A DNA stretch of 64,000 nt. Origin: Dyella_B humi (GTDB lineage: Bacteria > Pseudomonadota > Gammaproteobacteria > Xanthomonadales > Rhodanobacteraceae). Under the pieces are notes generated by a model that had not been told where the DNA came from, did not search any database, and worked only from the letters and a program-made list of their open reading frames with translations. Location: NCBI RefSeq assembly GCF_044904605.1, contig NZ_JADIKI010000022.1, positions 434,001 to 498,000 of the forward strand, given 5' to 3'. Below are positions 1 through 9,185 of this stretch, piece by piece (the stretch's first letter is position 1; every line of letters begins with the position of its first letter). A program made the translations under genes and the position numbers.

Positions 1-489
1 ACCTGGACCTATCATCCCAAGCCGCTCAACACCGCGGTGGCCAACTCGGCGCTACTCATCGCCACCAAAATGGGCATGAACGTCACGCTGCTATGCCCAA
101 CGTCCGATTACGTGCTGGACGAGCGCTATATGGCGTACGGCGAACAGAACGCGAAGGAAAACGGCGGCTCCCTCACCGTCAGTCACAACATCGAAGAAGC
201 CTATCGCGGCGCCGACGTGGTCTACGCCAAAAGCTGGGGCGCACTACCGTTCTTCGGCAACTGGGAAGCCGAAAAGCCGATTCGTGACGCGCACAAGCAT
301 TTCATCGTCGACGAAGCGAAGATGACGCTCACCAACAACGGCGTCTTCAGCCACTGCCTGCCGCTTCGCCGGAATATAAAGGCTACCGACGCGGTGATGG
401 ATTCGCCGGCCTGCATCGCCATCGACGAAGCCGAGAACCGCCTGCACGTGCAGAAGGCGGTAATGACTTCGCTGATCGCGCAACGCTGA
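1..489 (+). CDS. argF': N-acetylornithine carbamoyltransferase, 3' part
   Basis: Open from the first base in frame 1 and cut by the window edge, so only about 162 C-terminal residues are visible. The enzyme carbamoylates N-acetylornithine to N-acetylcitrulline. The visible part holds the HCLPLRRNIKATDAV segment (about positions 346-390), which matches xanthomonad acetylornithine transcarbamylases and differs from the usual OTCase HCLP context. The C-terminal IDEAENRLHVQKA stretch is also typical of the family. It opens a co-directional arginine and proline gene series, and the fused argBA and argE-type deacetylase downstream support the acetylated pathway. The specificity call rests on recalled family sequence. 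Confidence 0.93.
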   Translation, partial: TWTYHPKPLNTAVANSALLIATKMGMNVTLLCPTSDYVLDERYMAYGEQNAKENGGSLTVSHNIEEAYRGADVVYAKSWGALPFFGNWEAEKPIRDAHKHFIVDEAKMTLTNNGVFSHCLPLRRNIKATDAVMDSPACIAIDEAENRLHVQKAVMTSLIAQR

Positions 490-504
490 GCTGCGGAACA
501 CGGC

Positions 505-1137
505 ATGTACCTGCCTAAGAGCTTCCATGAAACGCACATTGAGGTGCTGCATGCGCTGATGCGTGACTACCCGTTCGCCACGGTAATCACGCACGGTGCC
601 GACGGGCTGGCTGCGAATCACCTGCCGCTGGAATTGGCCGGTGAGACTTCGTTGCACGGTCACGTAGCGCGTGGCAACGAACTGGCGAACGCCGATGGCG
701 CACGAGTGCTGGTGATCTTTCACGGCGCGGACGGCTACGTCAGCCCCAATTGGTATCCGAGCAAGCACGTGACAGGCCGCGAAGTGCCTACATGGAACTA
801 TGCGGTGGTGCACGTGCATGGTCGCCTGCGCGTGGTGGATGACAAAGCCTGGCTGCGCCAGCTGTTGGAGCGGCTGACGAATCGGCACGAAGCTTCGCAG
901 CCGAAACCCTGGCGCGTCGACGATGCGCCGGAAGATCACATCGAAAAAATGCTGCGCGCAATCGTGGGCATCGACATCGTGATCGAGCGCATCGAAGGCA
1001 AATTCAAGCTGAGCCAGAACCATGTCGACACTAATCGCGCAGGTGTTCTACATGGACTGGCTGAACGTGGTGGCCGGCGCGACGCCGAGCTGGCCGAACT
1101 GATGCAGCAAGCCGAGGAGCGCCGACGTGGGGAATAA
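505..1137 (+). CDS. PaiB-like FMN-binding protein
   Basis: 210 residues, the usual PaiB length. Opens with MYLPKSFHET and carries the family segments SPNWYPSK and VPTWNYAVVHVHG; the C-terminal ERIEGKFKLSQNH is also characteristic. PaiB-type proteins have a flavin-reductase-like split-barrel fold and are described as FMN-binding negative regulators of sporulation and protease genes in Bacillus; the role in Proteobacteria is not settled. It sits 15 nt after argF' and overlaps the following osmC-like gene by 11 nt, so the two are probably co-transcribed with the arg genes. No direct link to arginine synthesis is visible. Confidence 0.9.
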   Translation: MYLPKSFHETHIEVLHALMRDYPFATVITHGADGLAANHLPLELAGETSLHGHVARGNELANADGARVLVIFHGADGYVSPNWYPSKHVTGREVPTWNYAVVHVHGRLRVVDDKAWLRQLLERLTNRHEASQPKPWRVDDAPEDHIEKMLRAIVGIDIVIERIEGKFKLSQNHVDTNRAGVLHGLAERGGRRDAELAELMQQAEERRRGE

Positions 1138-1603
1138 GCAGCACCAGTATCCAGTTCAAGTGGTATGGACCGGCAATCACGGCAGCGGCACCAAAACCTA
1201 CCAGGGTTATGGCCGTGAACATGAAATCCACATTGCCGGCAAACCGGTGATCGCCGGTTCGTCCGACGCCGCTTTTCGTGGCGATGGAAGCAAGCACAAT
1301 CCCGAAGACATGTTGGTCGCCGCGCTGTCGAGCTGCCACATGCTCTGGTACCTGCATCTTGCGGCGGTGGCGGGCGTGGTGGTGACCGAGTACGTCGACG
1401 AAGCTGTCGGCACGCTGGTGGAAGGTGCCAGTGATGGCCGTTTCACCGAGGCTGTGCTGCGGCCGCGCGTGACCATCACTGCCGGTAGCGATCCCGAAGT
1501 CGCCAAGCGCGTGCACGAAGATGCGCACCACGCCTGCTTTATTGCCAATTCCGTCAATTTCCCGGTGCGCTGCGAACCGCGCATTGTCATCGAATCCGTG
1601 TAA
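1127..1603 (+). CDS. OsmC/Ohr family protein
   Basis: 158 residues from a GTG start inside the end of the paiB-like gene. The two Cys positions expected for OsmC-type peroxide reductases are present in SSCHML and in HHACFIANS near the C-terminus. The central NPEDMLVAALSSCH segment is a family hallmark. OsmC proteins reduce organic hydroperoxides with thiol reductants in the cytoplasm. The position between argF' and argG is a lineage oddity rather than evidence of a role in arginine synthesis. Whether the protein is OsmC or a related subfamily cannot be decided by eye. Confidence 0.9.
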   Translation: MGNKQHQYPVQVVWTGNHGSGTKTYQGYGREHEIHIAGKPVIAGSSDAAFRGDGSKHNPEDMLVAALSSCHMLWYLHLAAVAGVVVTEYVDEAVGTLVEGASDGRFTEAVLRPRVTITAGSDPEVAKRVHEDAHHACFIANSVNFPVRCEPRIVIESV

Positions 1604-1629
1604 ACAACCTTTCTTTTGGATCCAGCATC

Positions 1630-2820
1630 ATGAGCAAAGATATCGTTCTGGCCTTCTCCGGCGGTCTCGACACCAGCTTCTGCATCCCTTATCTGCAGGA
1701 ACGTGGCTGGGCCGTGCACACTGTGTTCGCCGATACCGGTGGCGTCGACGCGGAGGAGCGCGCCTATATCGAAGCGCGCGCCAAGGAATTGAAGGCGGCC
1801 AGCCATGTTACGGTCGATGGCGGCCCGGCGATCTGGAACGGTTTCGTGAAGCCGTTCGTATGGGCGGGCGAGGGTTACCAGGGGCAGTATCCGCTGTTGG
1901 TATCCGACCGCTACTTGATCGTGGATGCCGCACTCAAGCGCTGCGCTGAGCTGGGTACCAAGGTGATCGCGCACGGCTGCACCGGCATGGGTAACGACCA
2001 GGTGCGCTTCGATCTGGCGGTAAAGGCGCAGGGCGACTACGAGATCGTGGCGCCGATCCGCGAGATCCAGAAAGAACACACCGAAGTGCGCGCCTACGAG
2101 CAGAAGTATCTGGAAGCCAAGGGTTTCGGCGTGCGCGCCAAGCAGAAGGCATACACCATCAACGAAAACCTGCTCGGCTTGACCATGTCCGGCGGCGAGA
2201 TCGACCGCTGGCAGGCCCCCGGCGAAGGCGCGGTGGGCTGGTGCAAGCCGCGTTCCGAATGGCCGTCCAAACCGCTGCGCCTGAAACTCAGCTTCGTCAA
2301 CGGCGAAGCCGTGGCGCTGGACGGCGAAAAGATGGAAGGCCACAAGCTGCTCGCCAAGCTCAACAGTCTGTTGGCGCAATATGGCGTGGGCCGCGGCATC
2401 TACACCGGCGACACCACCATTGGCCTCAAGGGCCGCATCATTTTCGAAGCGCCGGGTTTGACCACGCTGCTCGCCGCGCATCGCGCACTGGAAGAAGCCG
2501 TGCTCACGAAGCAGCAGAACCGCTTCAAGCCGGATGTGGCGCGCAAGTGGGTGGAGCTGGTGTACGAAGGCTTCTTCCACGATCCGCTGAAGACCGATCT
2601 GGAAGCCTTCCTTGCTTCCAGCCAATCGACGGTCAATGGCGACGTCGTGCTCGAAACCAGCGGTGGCCTCGTCACTGCGGTGGCGATTGAATCCAAGCAC
2701 ATCCTCAACGCCAAGGGTGCCACTTATGCGCAGGCGGCGGACTGGGGCGTGGCCGAGGCGGAAGGCTTCATCAAGCTGTTCGGCATGAGCAGCACCTTGT
2801 GGGCCGAGGTCAACCGATGA
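1630..2820 (+). CDS. argG: Argininosuccinate synthase
   Basis: 396 residues, full length. The N-terminal PP-loop AFSGGLDTS (residues 8-16) binds ATP, and HGCTGMGNDQVRF is the second conserved segment. It joins citrulline and aspartate to argininosuccinate using ATP. The 26-nt gap from the osmC-like gene and the 4-nt ATGA overlap with argE indicate co-transcription and translational coupling. No sign of truncation. Confidence 0.97.
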   Translation: MSKDIVLAFSGGLDTSFCIPYLQERGWAVHTVFADTGGVDAEERAYIEARAKELKAASHVTVDGGPAIWNGFVKPFVWAGEGYQGQYPLLVSDRYLIVDAALKRCAELGTKVIAHGCTGMGNDQVRFDLAVKAQGDYEIVAPIREIQKEHTEVRAYEQKYLEAKGFGVRAKQKAYTINENLLGLTMSGGEIDRWQAPGEGAVGWCKPRSEWPSKPLRLKLSFVNGEAVALDGEKMEGHKLLAKLNSLLAQYGVGRGIYTGDTTIGLKGRIIFEAPGLTTLLAAHRALEEAVLTKQQNRFKPDVARKWVELVYEGFFHDPLKTDLEAFLASSQSTVNGDVVLETSGGLVTAVAIESKHILNAKGATYAQAADWGVAEAEGFIKLFGMSSTLWAEVNR

Positions 2821-3935
2821 GTGCGACCCTCGGGAATGCAACCTTGCTGGATGCAACGCTGACGCATCTTCGCGCGCTCGTGTCATACGACACGCGCAAT
2901 CCGCCGCGCTCGATCGGCACCGGCGGCATCTTCGACTACCTGCGCGAGCAGTTGCCGGGTTTCGACGTCAAGGTCACCGACTACGGCGCCGGCGCGGTGA
3001 CGCTGTATGCCGTGCGCGGCAGGCCCAAATACCTGTTCAACGTGCATCTGGACACCGTGCCGGATTCGCCGCATTGGACGCGCGATCCGCACGTGTTGGA
3101 AGTGACGGAAGATCGCGCGATCGGGCTTGGCACCTGCGATATCAAAGGCGCAGCGGCGGCGTTGGTCGCCGTAGCGAACGCCACCGAAGGCGATCTGGCT
3201 CTGCTGCTTTCCACCGATGAAGAAGCCAACGATCCGCGCTGCATCGCCGGCTTCCTCAAGGAAGGGCACAAGTACGATGCCGTGATCGTCGCCGAGCCGA
3301 CGCGCGGCGAAGCGGTGCTGGCGCATCGTGGCATTCATTCCGTGCAAATGCGTTTTAGCGGACAGGCCGGCCACGCCTCAGGCGAAATCAAGGTTAGCGA
3401 CAGCGCTGTGCACCAGGCCATCCGCTGGGGCGCGGCGGCGCTGAATCATGTGGATAGCCTCACGCATGAACGCTTCGGCGGCCTCACCGGCTTGCGCTTC
3501 AACATCGGTCGGGTGGAAGGCGGTATCAAGGCGAACATGATCGCGCCGACCGCCGATGTGCGCTTCGGTTTTCGCCCGTTGCCGAGCATGGATCCGGATC
3601 AGCTGCTGGAAACCTTCCGTACCTTGGTGCAGCCGCAGCCGGTGAGCTACGAAGAACTGTTCCGCGGCATGTCCTTGCCAGCGGGTGATGTATCCACCGC
3701 GGAGACGCGCCGCCTCGCCGCACGCGATATCGCCGATGAACTGGGCATTCCGGTAGGTAACGCCGTCAACTTCTGGACCGAAGCGGCGCTGTTCTCCGAA
3801 GCCGGTTACATCTCCTTCGTCTCCGGCCCCGGCGACATCGCGCAGGCGCACACCGCCGACGAATGGGTCGCGCTGGATCAATTGCAAGCGTACGCAGCAA
3901 CCATCTACGAGATAGTGAACCGTGGAAGCGCATAA
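2817..3935 (+). CDS. argE: Acetylornithine/acetylcitrulline deacetylase (M20)
   Basis: 372 residues starting at the ATG that overlaps the argG stop (ATGA). An upstream GTG at 2799 is less likely. M20 metallopeptidase motifs are visible: NVHLDTVPDSP (His and Asp ligands), GTCDIKG and STDEEAND (catalytic Glu pair). In xanthomonads with an acetylornithine transcarbamylase this paralogue acts on N-acetylcitrulline, releasing citrulline for ArgG. The gene order here (argF', argG, argE, argBA) supports that substrate, but the residues alone do not prove it. It overlaps the following gene by 14 nt. Confidence 0.93.
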   Translation: MSATLGNATLLDATLTHLRALVSYDTRNPPRSIGTGGIFDYLREQLPGFDVKVTDYGAGAVTLYAVRGRPKYLFNVHLDTVPDSPHWTRDPHVLEVTEDRAIGLGTCDIKGAAAALVAVANATEGDLALLLSTDEEANDPRCIAGFLKEGHKYDAVIVAEPTRGEAVLAHRGIHSVQMRFSGQAGHASGEIKVSDSAVHQAIRWGAAALNHVDSLTHERFGGLTGLRFNIGRVEGGIKANMIAPTADVRFGFRPLPSMDPDQLLETFRTLVQPQPVSYEELFRGMSLPAGDVSTAETRRLAARDIADELGIPVGNAVNFWTEAALFSEAGYISFVSGPGDIAQAHTADEWVALDQLQAYAATIYEIVNRGSA

Positions 3936-5238
3936 GAACACTCGCCAGACCATCGTGCGGCTACTGTCCGCCATGGGCAGCGCCAAGGAAATCCAGCAAT
4001 ACCTCAAGCGCTTTTCGCAGCTCGATGCCAAGCGCTTTGCCGTGGTGAAGGTCGGCGGCGCGGTGCTGCGCGATGAGCTCTCCGATCTCACCTCGTCGCT
4101 CACCTTCCTACAGCAAGTGGGCCTGACGCCGATCGTGCTACATGGCGCAGGCCCTCAGCTTGACGAGGAACTGCAGGCCGCCGGTATCACCAAGCAGACG
4201 GTAAATGGTCTGCGCGTCACTTCGCCGAAAGCCCTCGGTATCGTGCGTCGCGTGTTCCAGCAGGAAAACCTGCGCCTGGTCGAAGCGCTGCAGGCCATGG
4301 ACACGCGAGCCACCTCGGTGCCTTCCGGCGTGTTCATGTCCAGCTTTCTGGACAAGGATGTGTACGGCATGGTGGGCAAGGTCGACAGCATCAATCTCGC
4401 GCCGATCGAAGCCAGCCTGCGCGCCGGCTCCATTCCAGTGATCGCGAGCCTTGGCGAAACGGACGAAGGCCAGTTCCTCAACATCAACGCGGACTTCGCC
4501 GCCAATGAACTGGTGCGCGTGTTGCAGCCGTACAAGATCATCTTCCTGACCGGCACCGGGGGTCTGCTGGACGATCAGGGACGCATCATCGACTCGATCA
4601 ACCTCAGCACCGAATACGAGCACTTGATTCAGCAGCCGTGGATCAACGGCGGCATGCGGGTGAAGATCGAGCAGATTGCCGATCTGCTGCAGAGCCTGCC
4701 GTTGACCTCATCGGTATCGATCACGCGTCCTTCCGAGCTGGCGAAGGAACTGTTCACGCATAAGGGCTCGGGCACGCTTGTACGCCGTGGCGAGAAAGTC
4801 TTCCGCTTCGAAAGCTGGGAAGGCGTGGACCAGGAACGCATGCGCACGCTGATCGAATCCAGCTTCGGCCGCAAGTTGGTAGATGATTATTTCGCGCGCA
4901 CCAAGCCCTATCGCATCTACGTCAGTGAGAACTATCGCGCCGCGATGATCCTGACCGAGGTGGAAGGTCTGATCTATCTGGACAAGTTTGCTGTGCTGGA
5001 CGATGCGCAAGGCGAGGGCCTGGGCCGTGCCGTGTGGCTGGTGATGCGTGAAGAAAATCCACGCTTGTTCTGGCGTTCGCGCCACGGCAACCAAATCAAT
5101 CATTTCTATTACGCCGAGTCGGACGGCTGCTACAAGCAGGAGCGCTGGAAAGTGTTCTGGTACGGTCTTGACGGCTTCGACACCATCGCGCGCTGTGTTG
5201 AACACTGCGCCGTGCGCCAACCGACCTTGATGGATTGA
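3922..5238 (+). CDS. argBA: Fused acetylglutamate kinase / acetylglutamate synthase
   Basis: 438 residues from a GTG start within argE. Residues about 35-290 are an amino-acid kinase domain (VVKVGGAVL; LHGAGPQLDEEL; INGGMRVKIEQI). About residues 295-438 form a GNAT domain of the short, vertebrate-like NAGS type (RIYVSENYRAAMILTEVEG; YLDKFAVLDDAQGEGLGRAVW). Such bifunctional NAGS/K proteins are known from Xanthomonas and relatives, where one chain makes both N-acetylglutamate and its phosphate. It replaces separate argA and argB genes and is a likely point of arginine feedback. Seven nt separate it from argC. Confidence 0.95.
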   Translation: MEAHKNTRQTIVRLLSAMGSAKEIQQYLKRFSQLDAKRFAVVKVGGAVLRDELSDLTSSLTFLQQVGLTPIVLHGAGPQLDEELQAAGITKQTVNGLRVTSPKALGIVRRVFQQENLRLVEALQAMDTRATSVPSGVFMSSFLDKDVYGMVGKVDSINLAPIEASLRAGSIPVIASLGETDEGQFLNINADFAANELVRVLQPYKIIFLTGTGGLLDDQGRIIDSINLSTEYEHLIQQPWINGGMRVKIEQIADLLQSLPLTSSVSITRPSELAKELFTHKGSGTLVRRGEKVFRFESWEGVDQERMRTLIESSFGRKLVDDYFARTKPYRIYVSENYRAAMILTEVEGLIYLDKFAVLDDAQGEGLGRAVWLVMREENPRLFWRSRHGNQINHFYYAESDGCYKQERWKVFWYGLDGFDTIARCVEHCAVRQPTLMD

Positions 5239-5244
5239 GCAAGC

Positions 5245-6201
5245 ATGACGACTTCGAAGAAACGCATCGGCATCGTCGGCGCACGCGGCTACACGGGCGC
5301 GGAACTGATTCGCTTGGTGGCGGCGCATCCGGCGTTGGAGCTGGCCTATGTCTCCTCGCGCGAATTGAACGGCCAGCGCGTGGAAGAACACGTCGAGGGC
5401 TATCGCGGTGAGCTGTGCTATAGCTCGCCTGCGCATGAAGAACTTCCTGCACTCGATGCCGATGTCGTGGTGCTGGCGCTACCGAACGGTAAGGCTTCCG
5501 TTTGCGTGGAAGCGTTCGACGCGGCCGGAAAAGATCCGGTCATCGTGGATTTGTCAGCGGACTATCGCTTCGACAACGGCTGGTATTACGGTTTGCCGGA
5601 ACTCACCCGCGACAAATGGCGCGGCGAGAAGCGCATCAGCAACCCCGGCTGCTACGCCACCGCGATCCAGCTTTCCATCGCGCCGCTCAAGGACCTGCTC
5701 GCGGCGCCGCCGGTGTGCTTCGGCGTATCCGGCTATTCGGGCGCCGGCACTACGCCGTCCGACAAAAATAATCCTGAAAAGCTGCGCGACAACCTGATCC
5801 CGTATTCGCTCACCGGGCACATGCACGAGAAGGAAGCGAGCCGGCACCTGGGCATTCCCGTGGAATTCATGCCTCACGTGGCGCCGCATTTTCGTGGCCT
5901 CACCGTCACCACCAATCTCTATCTTTCGCGCCCGTTGAAGCGCGAGGACGTGCTGGCACGCTTCCAGCAGGCGTTCGAAGACGAGAAGTTGGTGCGCGTG
6001 TTGGACGAAGCGCCATGGGTGAGCCGGATTGCCGGTAAACATTACGCGGAGATCGGCGGATTTGCGTTGTCGGCTGATGGTAAGCGGCTGGTGGTGGTTG
6101 CCACGCTAGATAACTTGCTGAAGGGCGCGGCGACGCAGGCGATGCAGAACATCAATCGGGCGATTGGGGTGGATGAGTACATCTCGATTCCACTCGGTTG
6201 A
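5245..6201 (+). CDS. argC: N-acetyl-gamma-glutamyl-phosphate reductase
   Basis: 318 residues. The N-terminal GIVGARGYTGAELIRL is the NADP-binding loop, and NPGCYATA holds the catalytic Cys (C136). The conserved GYSGAGTTPS and the HMHEKEASRH segment follow. Reduces acetylglutamyl phosphate to the semialdehyde. It continues the arg operon. The acetylornithine aminotransferase needed next is not in this window. It is followed by an imperfect palindromic repeat pair before argH. Confidence 0.96.
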   Translation: MTTSKKRIGIVGARGYTGAELIRLVAAHPALELAYVSSRELNGQRVEEHVEGYRGELCYSSPAHEELPALDADVVVLALPNGKASVCVEAFDAAGKDPVIVDLSADYRFDNGWYYGLPELTRDKWRGEKRISNPGCYATAIQLSIAPLKDLLAAPPVCFGVSGYSGAGTTPSDKNNPEKLRDNLIPYSLTGHMHEKEASRHLGIPVEFMPHVAPHFRGLTVTTNLYLSRPLKREDVLARFQQAFEDEKLVRVLDEAPWVSRIAGKHYAEIGGFALSADGKRLVVVATLDNLLKGAATQAMQNINRAIGVDEYISIPLG

Positions 6202-6202
6202 C

Positions 6203-6339
6203 TCCCTCTCCCCTCCGGGGAGAGGGCTGGGGTGAGGGGCCAAGGCTGGCCTCGGACTTCATTAAAGCCACGCTCTGAACCTTCCAACTTCACAAAATCG
6301 ACCCCTCACCCCAACCCTCTCCCCGGAGGGGAGAGGGAG
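6203..6339. repeat. Inverted pair of CCCTCTCC-type palindromes
   Basis: Between argC and argH, a roughly 37-nt GC-rich palindrome at 6203-6239 is repeated in inverse orientation at 6302-6339 with about 60 nt between. Each arm alone folds (CCCTCTCC with GGAGAGGG), and the pair folds together. Similar single or paired copies occur at 20126, 23170, 31722, 42914-43047 and 63205. These look like REP-type dispersed elements and may act as transcript-stabilising hairpins inside the operon. Confidence 0.85.
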
Positions 6340-6359
6340 CAAAGAAGAGAGACTTCCGT

Positions 6360-7655
6360 ATGACCGACCTCCTTTGGCAAAAAGCCGGTGTCGAAACCAA
6401 CGCAAAAATCATGAAGTTCCTTGCCGGCAACGACGTGCTGCTGGATCGCGAGTTCTTTCTGCATGACATCATCGCCAGCAAGGCACACGTGGAAGGTCTG
6501 GCCAATATTGGTGTGATCAGTGCAAAGGAAATGGAAGACCTCAAGCGTGAGCTGGACGTGCTTTCCGAAGACTTCCGCGCCGGGCGTTTCGTGCTGGACG
6601 AACACTACGAAGACGGCCACTCCGCCATCGAAGCACGTCTGACCGAACGCCTTGGTGACGCCGGCCGCCGTGTGCATACCGGCCGCAGCCGCAACGATCA
6701 GGTCCTGGTGGCTACACGTCTGTGGCTGAAAGAAAAACTAGCGCTGCTGGAAACGCATTGCCACGCTGTCGCCGACGTTTGCCTGCAACGCGCCGCGCAA
6801 CCGGCGTTACCTCTGCCCGGCTACACGCATCTGCAGCGCGCCGTGGTTTCCTCCACCGCCATGTGGTTCGCCGGCTTTGCAGAAGGTTTTATCGACAACG
6901 CTTGGCGCGCAAGGCAGACGGCGGCATGGATCGATGCCAACCCGCTCGGCACGGCCGCTGGCTATGGTGTCAATCTGCCGCTGGATCGTGCGCATACCAC
7001 GCAAGCGCTAGGCTTTGGGCGTATGCAGGTGTCGCCGATCTACGCGCAGCTTTCGCGTGGCAAGTTCGAAATGGCGGTGATGGAAGCGCTCAGCAGCGCG
7101 CTGCTTGATACGCGTCGCCTGGCTTGGGACCTGTCGCTGTTCACGACGGCGGAATTCAATTTCGTCTCGCTGCCGGCGGAATACACCACGGGCAGCTCGA
7201 TCATGCCCAACAAGCGCAATCCGGATGTCGTCGAGTTGCTGCGCGCTTCCTACGCCACGGTTGCCGCGGCGCGCTGCGAGATCGAGCAACTGCTGTCGCT
7301 GCCGTCCGGCTATCAGCGAGATCTGCAATTCTCCAAGGGTTCGTTGTTCCAGGGCGTTACGCATGGCCTTTCCGCGCTTGAGCTGTTGCCGGATCTGCTC
7401 GCGCGCATGCAGTGGAACGAGGCGGCGATGCGCGCGGCAATCGAGCCGGCGATGTACGCCACCGATGTCGCGATCGAGCAAGCTGCCGCTGGCGTACCGT
7501 TCCGCGAAGCCTATCGCGCCGCGGCACAAGCTGCTTCGGAAGCAGGGCACGGGCGCACGCCCGAATCCAGCCTGACGGCGCGTACTTCGCCGGGCGCGGG
7601 TCACGATCTACGTCTGGATGTATTGCGGCAACGCCTCGATAACTTGTCGTCATAG
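6360..7655 (+). CDS. argH: Argininosuccinate lyase
   Basis: 431 residues; ATG follows a GAGAGA-type ribosome binding site. The fumarase/aspartase-superfamily signature GSSIMPNKRNPD is at about residues 278-289, with HTGRSRNDQV and PGYTHLQRA upstream. Splits argininosuccinate into arginine and fumarate, the last step of the pathway. It is separated from argC only by the repeat pair and is therefore probably still in the same transcription unit. Confidence 0.97.
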   Translation: MTDLLWQKAGVETNAKIMKFLAGNDVLLDREFFLHDIIASKAHVEGLANIGVISAKEMEDLKRELDVLSEDFRAGRFVLDEHYEDGHSAIEARLTERLGDAGRRVHTGRSRNDQVLVATRLWLKEKLALLETHCHAVADVCLQRAAQPALPLPGYTHLQRAVVSSTAMWFAGFAEGFIDNAWRARQTAAWIDANPLGTAAGYGVNLPLDRAHTTQALGFGRMQVSPIYAQLSRGKFEMAVMEALSSALLDTRRLAWDLSLFTTAEFNFVSLPAEYTTGSSIMPNKRNPDVVELLRASYATVAAARCEIEQLLSLPSGYQRDLQFSKGSLFQGVTHGLSALELLPDLLARMQWNEAAMRAAIEPAMYATDVAIEQAAAGVPFREAYRAAAQAASEAGHGRTPESSLTARTSPGAGHDLRLDVLRQRLDNLSS

Positions 7656-7665
7656 CGGTACTTCC

Positions 7666-8025
7666 ATGGCCATCGTCAGCACCGCAAATGCACAGCACTA
7701 TCACTGGGGACAATCCTGCGACGGCTGGCATCTGCTGGCGTTGGACGACCTCAGCGTCATTGAGGAACGCATGCCGCCGGGGAGCTTCGAGCAGCGGCAT
7801 CGTCATGCAAAAGCGCGCCAGTTCTTCTATGTATTGGAAGGCGAGGTGACGATCGAGCTAGAAGGCGAGATGCATCGCCTGCATCGTGGCAACGGCCTGC
7901 ACGTACCGCCAGGCAGTGCGCATCAAGTGCGCAACGACGGCACATCGGATGCGCGCTTCGTGGCCGTGTCGTCGCCGAAAAGCCATGGGGATCGGATCAA
8001 CGTGCCTCTGGAAGGCGCGCCATGA
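7666..8025 (+). CDS. Small cupin-domain protein
   Basis: 119 residues from the ATG ten bases after argH; an upstream in-frame ATG at 7618 lies inside argH and is unlikely. A single cupin-2 barrel: EQRHRHAKARQFFYVLEGE carries the His ligands and Glu of motif 1, and HVPPGSAHQVRN is motif 2. No specific substrate is evident. It overlaps proB by 4 nt (ATGA), which couples it to proline synthesis translationally, although small cupins of this kind are mostly uncharacterised. Confidence 0.85.
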   Translation: MAIVSTANAQHYHWGQSCDGWHLLALDDLSVIEERMPPGSFEQRHRHAKARQFFYVLEGEVTIELEGEMHRLHRGNGLHVPPGSAHQVRNDGTSDARFVAVSSPKSHGDRINVPLEGAP

Positions 8026-9185
8026 CCGGACGCACGCTGCCCGAACACGCGTTGCCATCATGGCGACGCGCTGTGCTGAAAGTCGGCAGCAATCTGCTTG
8101 CCGCCGACGGCGGTGGCCTGACAACGCGTTATGCGCAGGCATTGGCGGCATTCATCGCGGCCAGTCATCGAGCCGGGCGCGAGGTGGTGCTGGTTTCCTC
8201 CGGCGCGGTGGCAGCGGGGCGTGCGCTGTTGCGCGAGCGCGCCGCCCTGGGGCCGGAACTTGCCGCGCGCCAGGCGCTTGCGGCATTGGGTCAGGCGCCG
8301 ATGATCGCCTTGTGGCAGAGCTTGTCCGAACGTCCTGTCGCACAGGTGCTGTTGACGCATGATGACCTGCGCAATCGCCGCCGCTATCTCAACGCACGCG
8401 CTACCCTGCGCGAGCTGCTGATGCTGGGCGTGCTGCCGGTGGTAAACGAGAACGACACCGTGGCGGTGGACGAACTCAAGCTGGGTGATAACGATAACCT
8501 GGCCGCGATCGTCGCCGCGCTGGTCGATGCGGATCTGCTGCTGATCGCCTCGGATGTAGACGCGCTGTACAACACTGATCCCCGACGTGACCCGGCAGCC
8601 GAGCCCATCGGCCATGTACCGCAACTGACACCAGCGGTCATCGCCATGGCCGGCGGCAGCGGTACAGGTGTGGGCACTGGCGGCATGCGCACCAAGTTGC
8701 AGGCGGCCGAGAAAGCAGCCGCGGCCGGAATTCCCACCGCGCTGTTCAGCGGTCGAGAAGCCGTCACCGTGCAGACGCTAGAAGAAGGCCATCTGCGTGG
8801 CACGCTGATCGACGTGGCCGGCAGCCGTATGCAGGCACGCAAATACTGGCTGCGCCACGCACCGGCAGGCAGCGGGCGCATCAGCGTCGACGCGGGCGCT
8901 GTACGCGCGCTCGCTGGAGGCCGTGCATCGCTGCTCCCCGGCGGTATTCTTGACGTGGTGGGCGAGTTCCATCGTGGCGATCTGGTCGAAATCGTCGACG
9001 TCAACGACCGGCCTGTGGCGCGCGGCCTGTGCCAATACGGCGCGGCGGAAGTGCGTCGCCTGATGGGGCGCCATAGTCGCGATATCGCGTCTGTGCTCGG
9101 CTACAGCTACGGCGCGGAAATCGTGCACCGCGATGATCTGGCCACCCTTATCGGTGCTGAAACGGCAGGAGAATCGGAAGCATGA
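8022..9185 (+). CDS. proB: Glutamate 5-kinase
   Basis: 387 residues: an amino-acid kinase domain (VLKVGSNLL; VSSGAVAAGR; NENDTVAVDELKLGDNDNL; GTGVGTGGMRTKLQAA) followed by a C-terminal PUA domain (about residues 290-370). Phosphorylates glutamate as the first step of proline synthesis and is usually inhibited by proline. Overlaps both the cupin gene before it and proA after it by 4 nt. Confidence 0.97.
   Translation: MTGRTLPEHALPSWRRAVLKVGSNLLAADGGGLTTRYAQALAAFIAASHRAGREVVLVSSGAVAAGRALLRERAALGPELAARQALAALGQAPMIALWQSLSERPVAQVLLTHDDLRNRRRYLNARATLRELLMLGVLPVVNENDTVAVDELKLGDNDNLAAIVAALVDADLLLIASDVDALYNTDPRRDPAAEPIGHVPQLTPAVIAMAGGSGTGVGTGGMRTKLQAAEKAAAAGIPTALFSGREAVTVQTLEEGHLRGTLIDVAGSRMQARKYWLRHAPAGSGRISVDAGAVRALAGGRASLLPGGILDVVGEFHRGDLVEIVDVNDRPVARGLCQYGAAEVRRLMGRHSRDIASVLGYSYGAEIVHRDDLATLIGAETAGESEA

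Noticed and set aside
1207..2886. 559-codon open frame on the - strand over osmC and argG
   Set aside because: Antisense to two well-identified genes, with no family motif and composition typical of GC-rich shadow frames.
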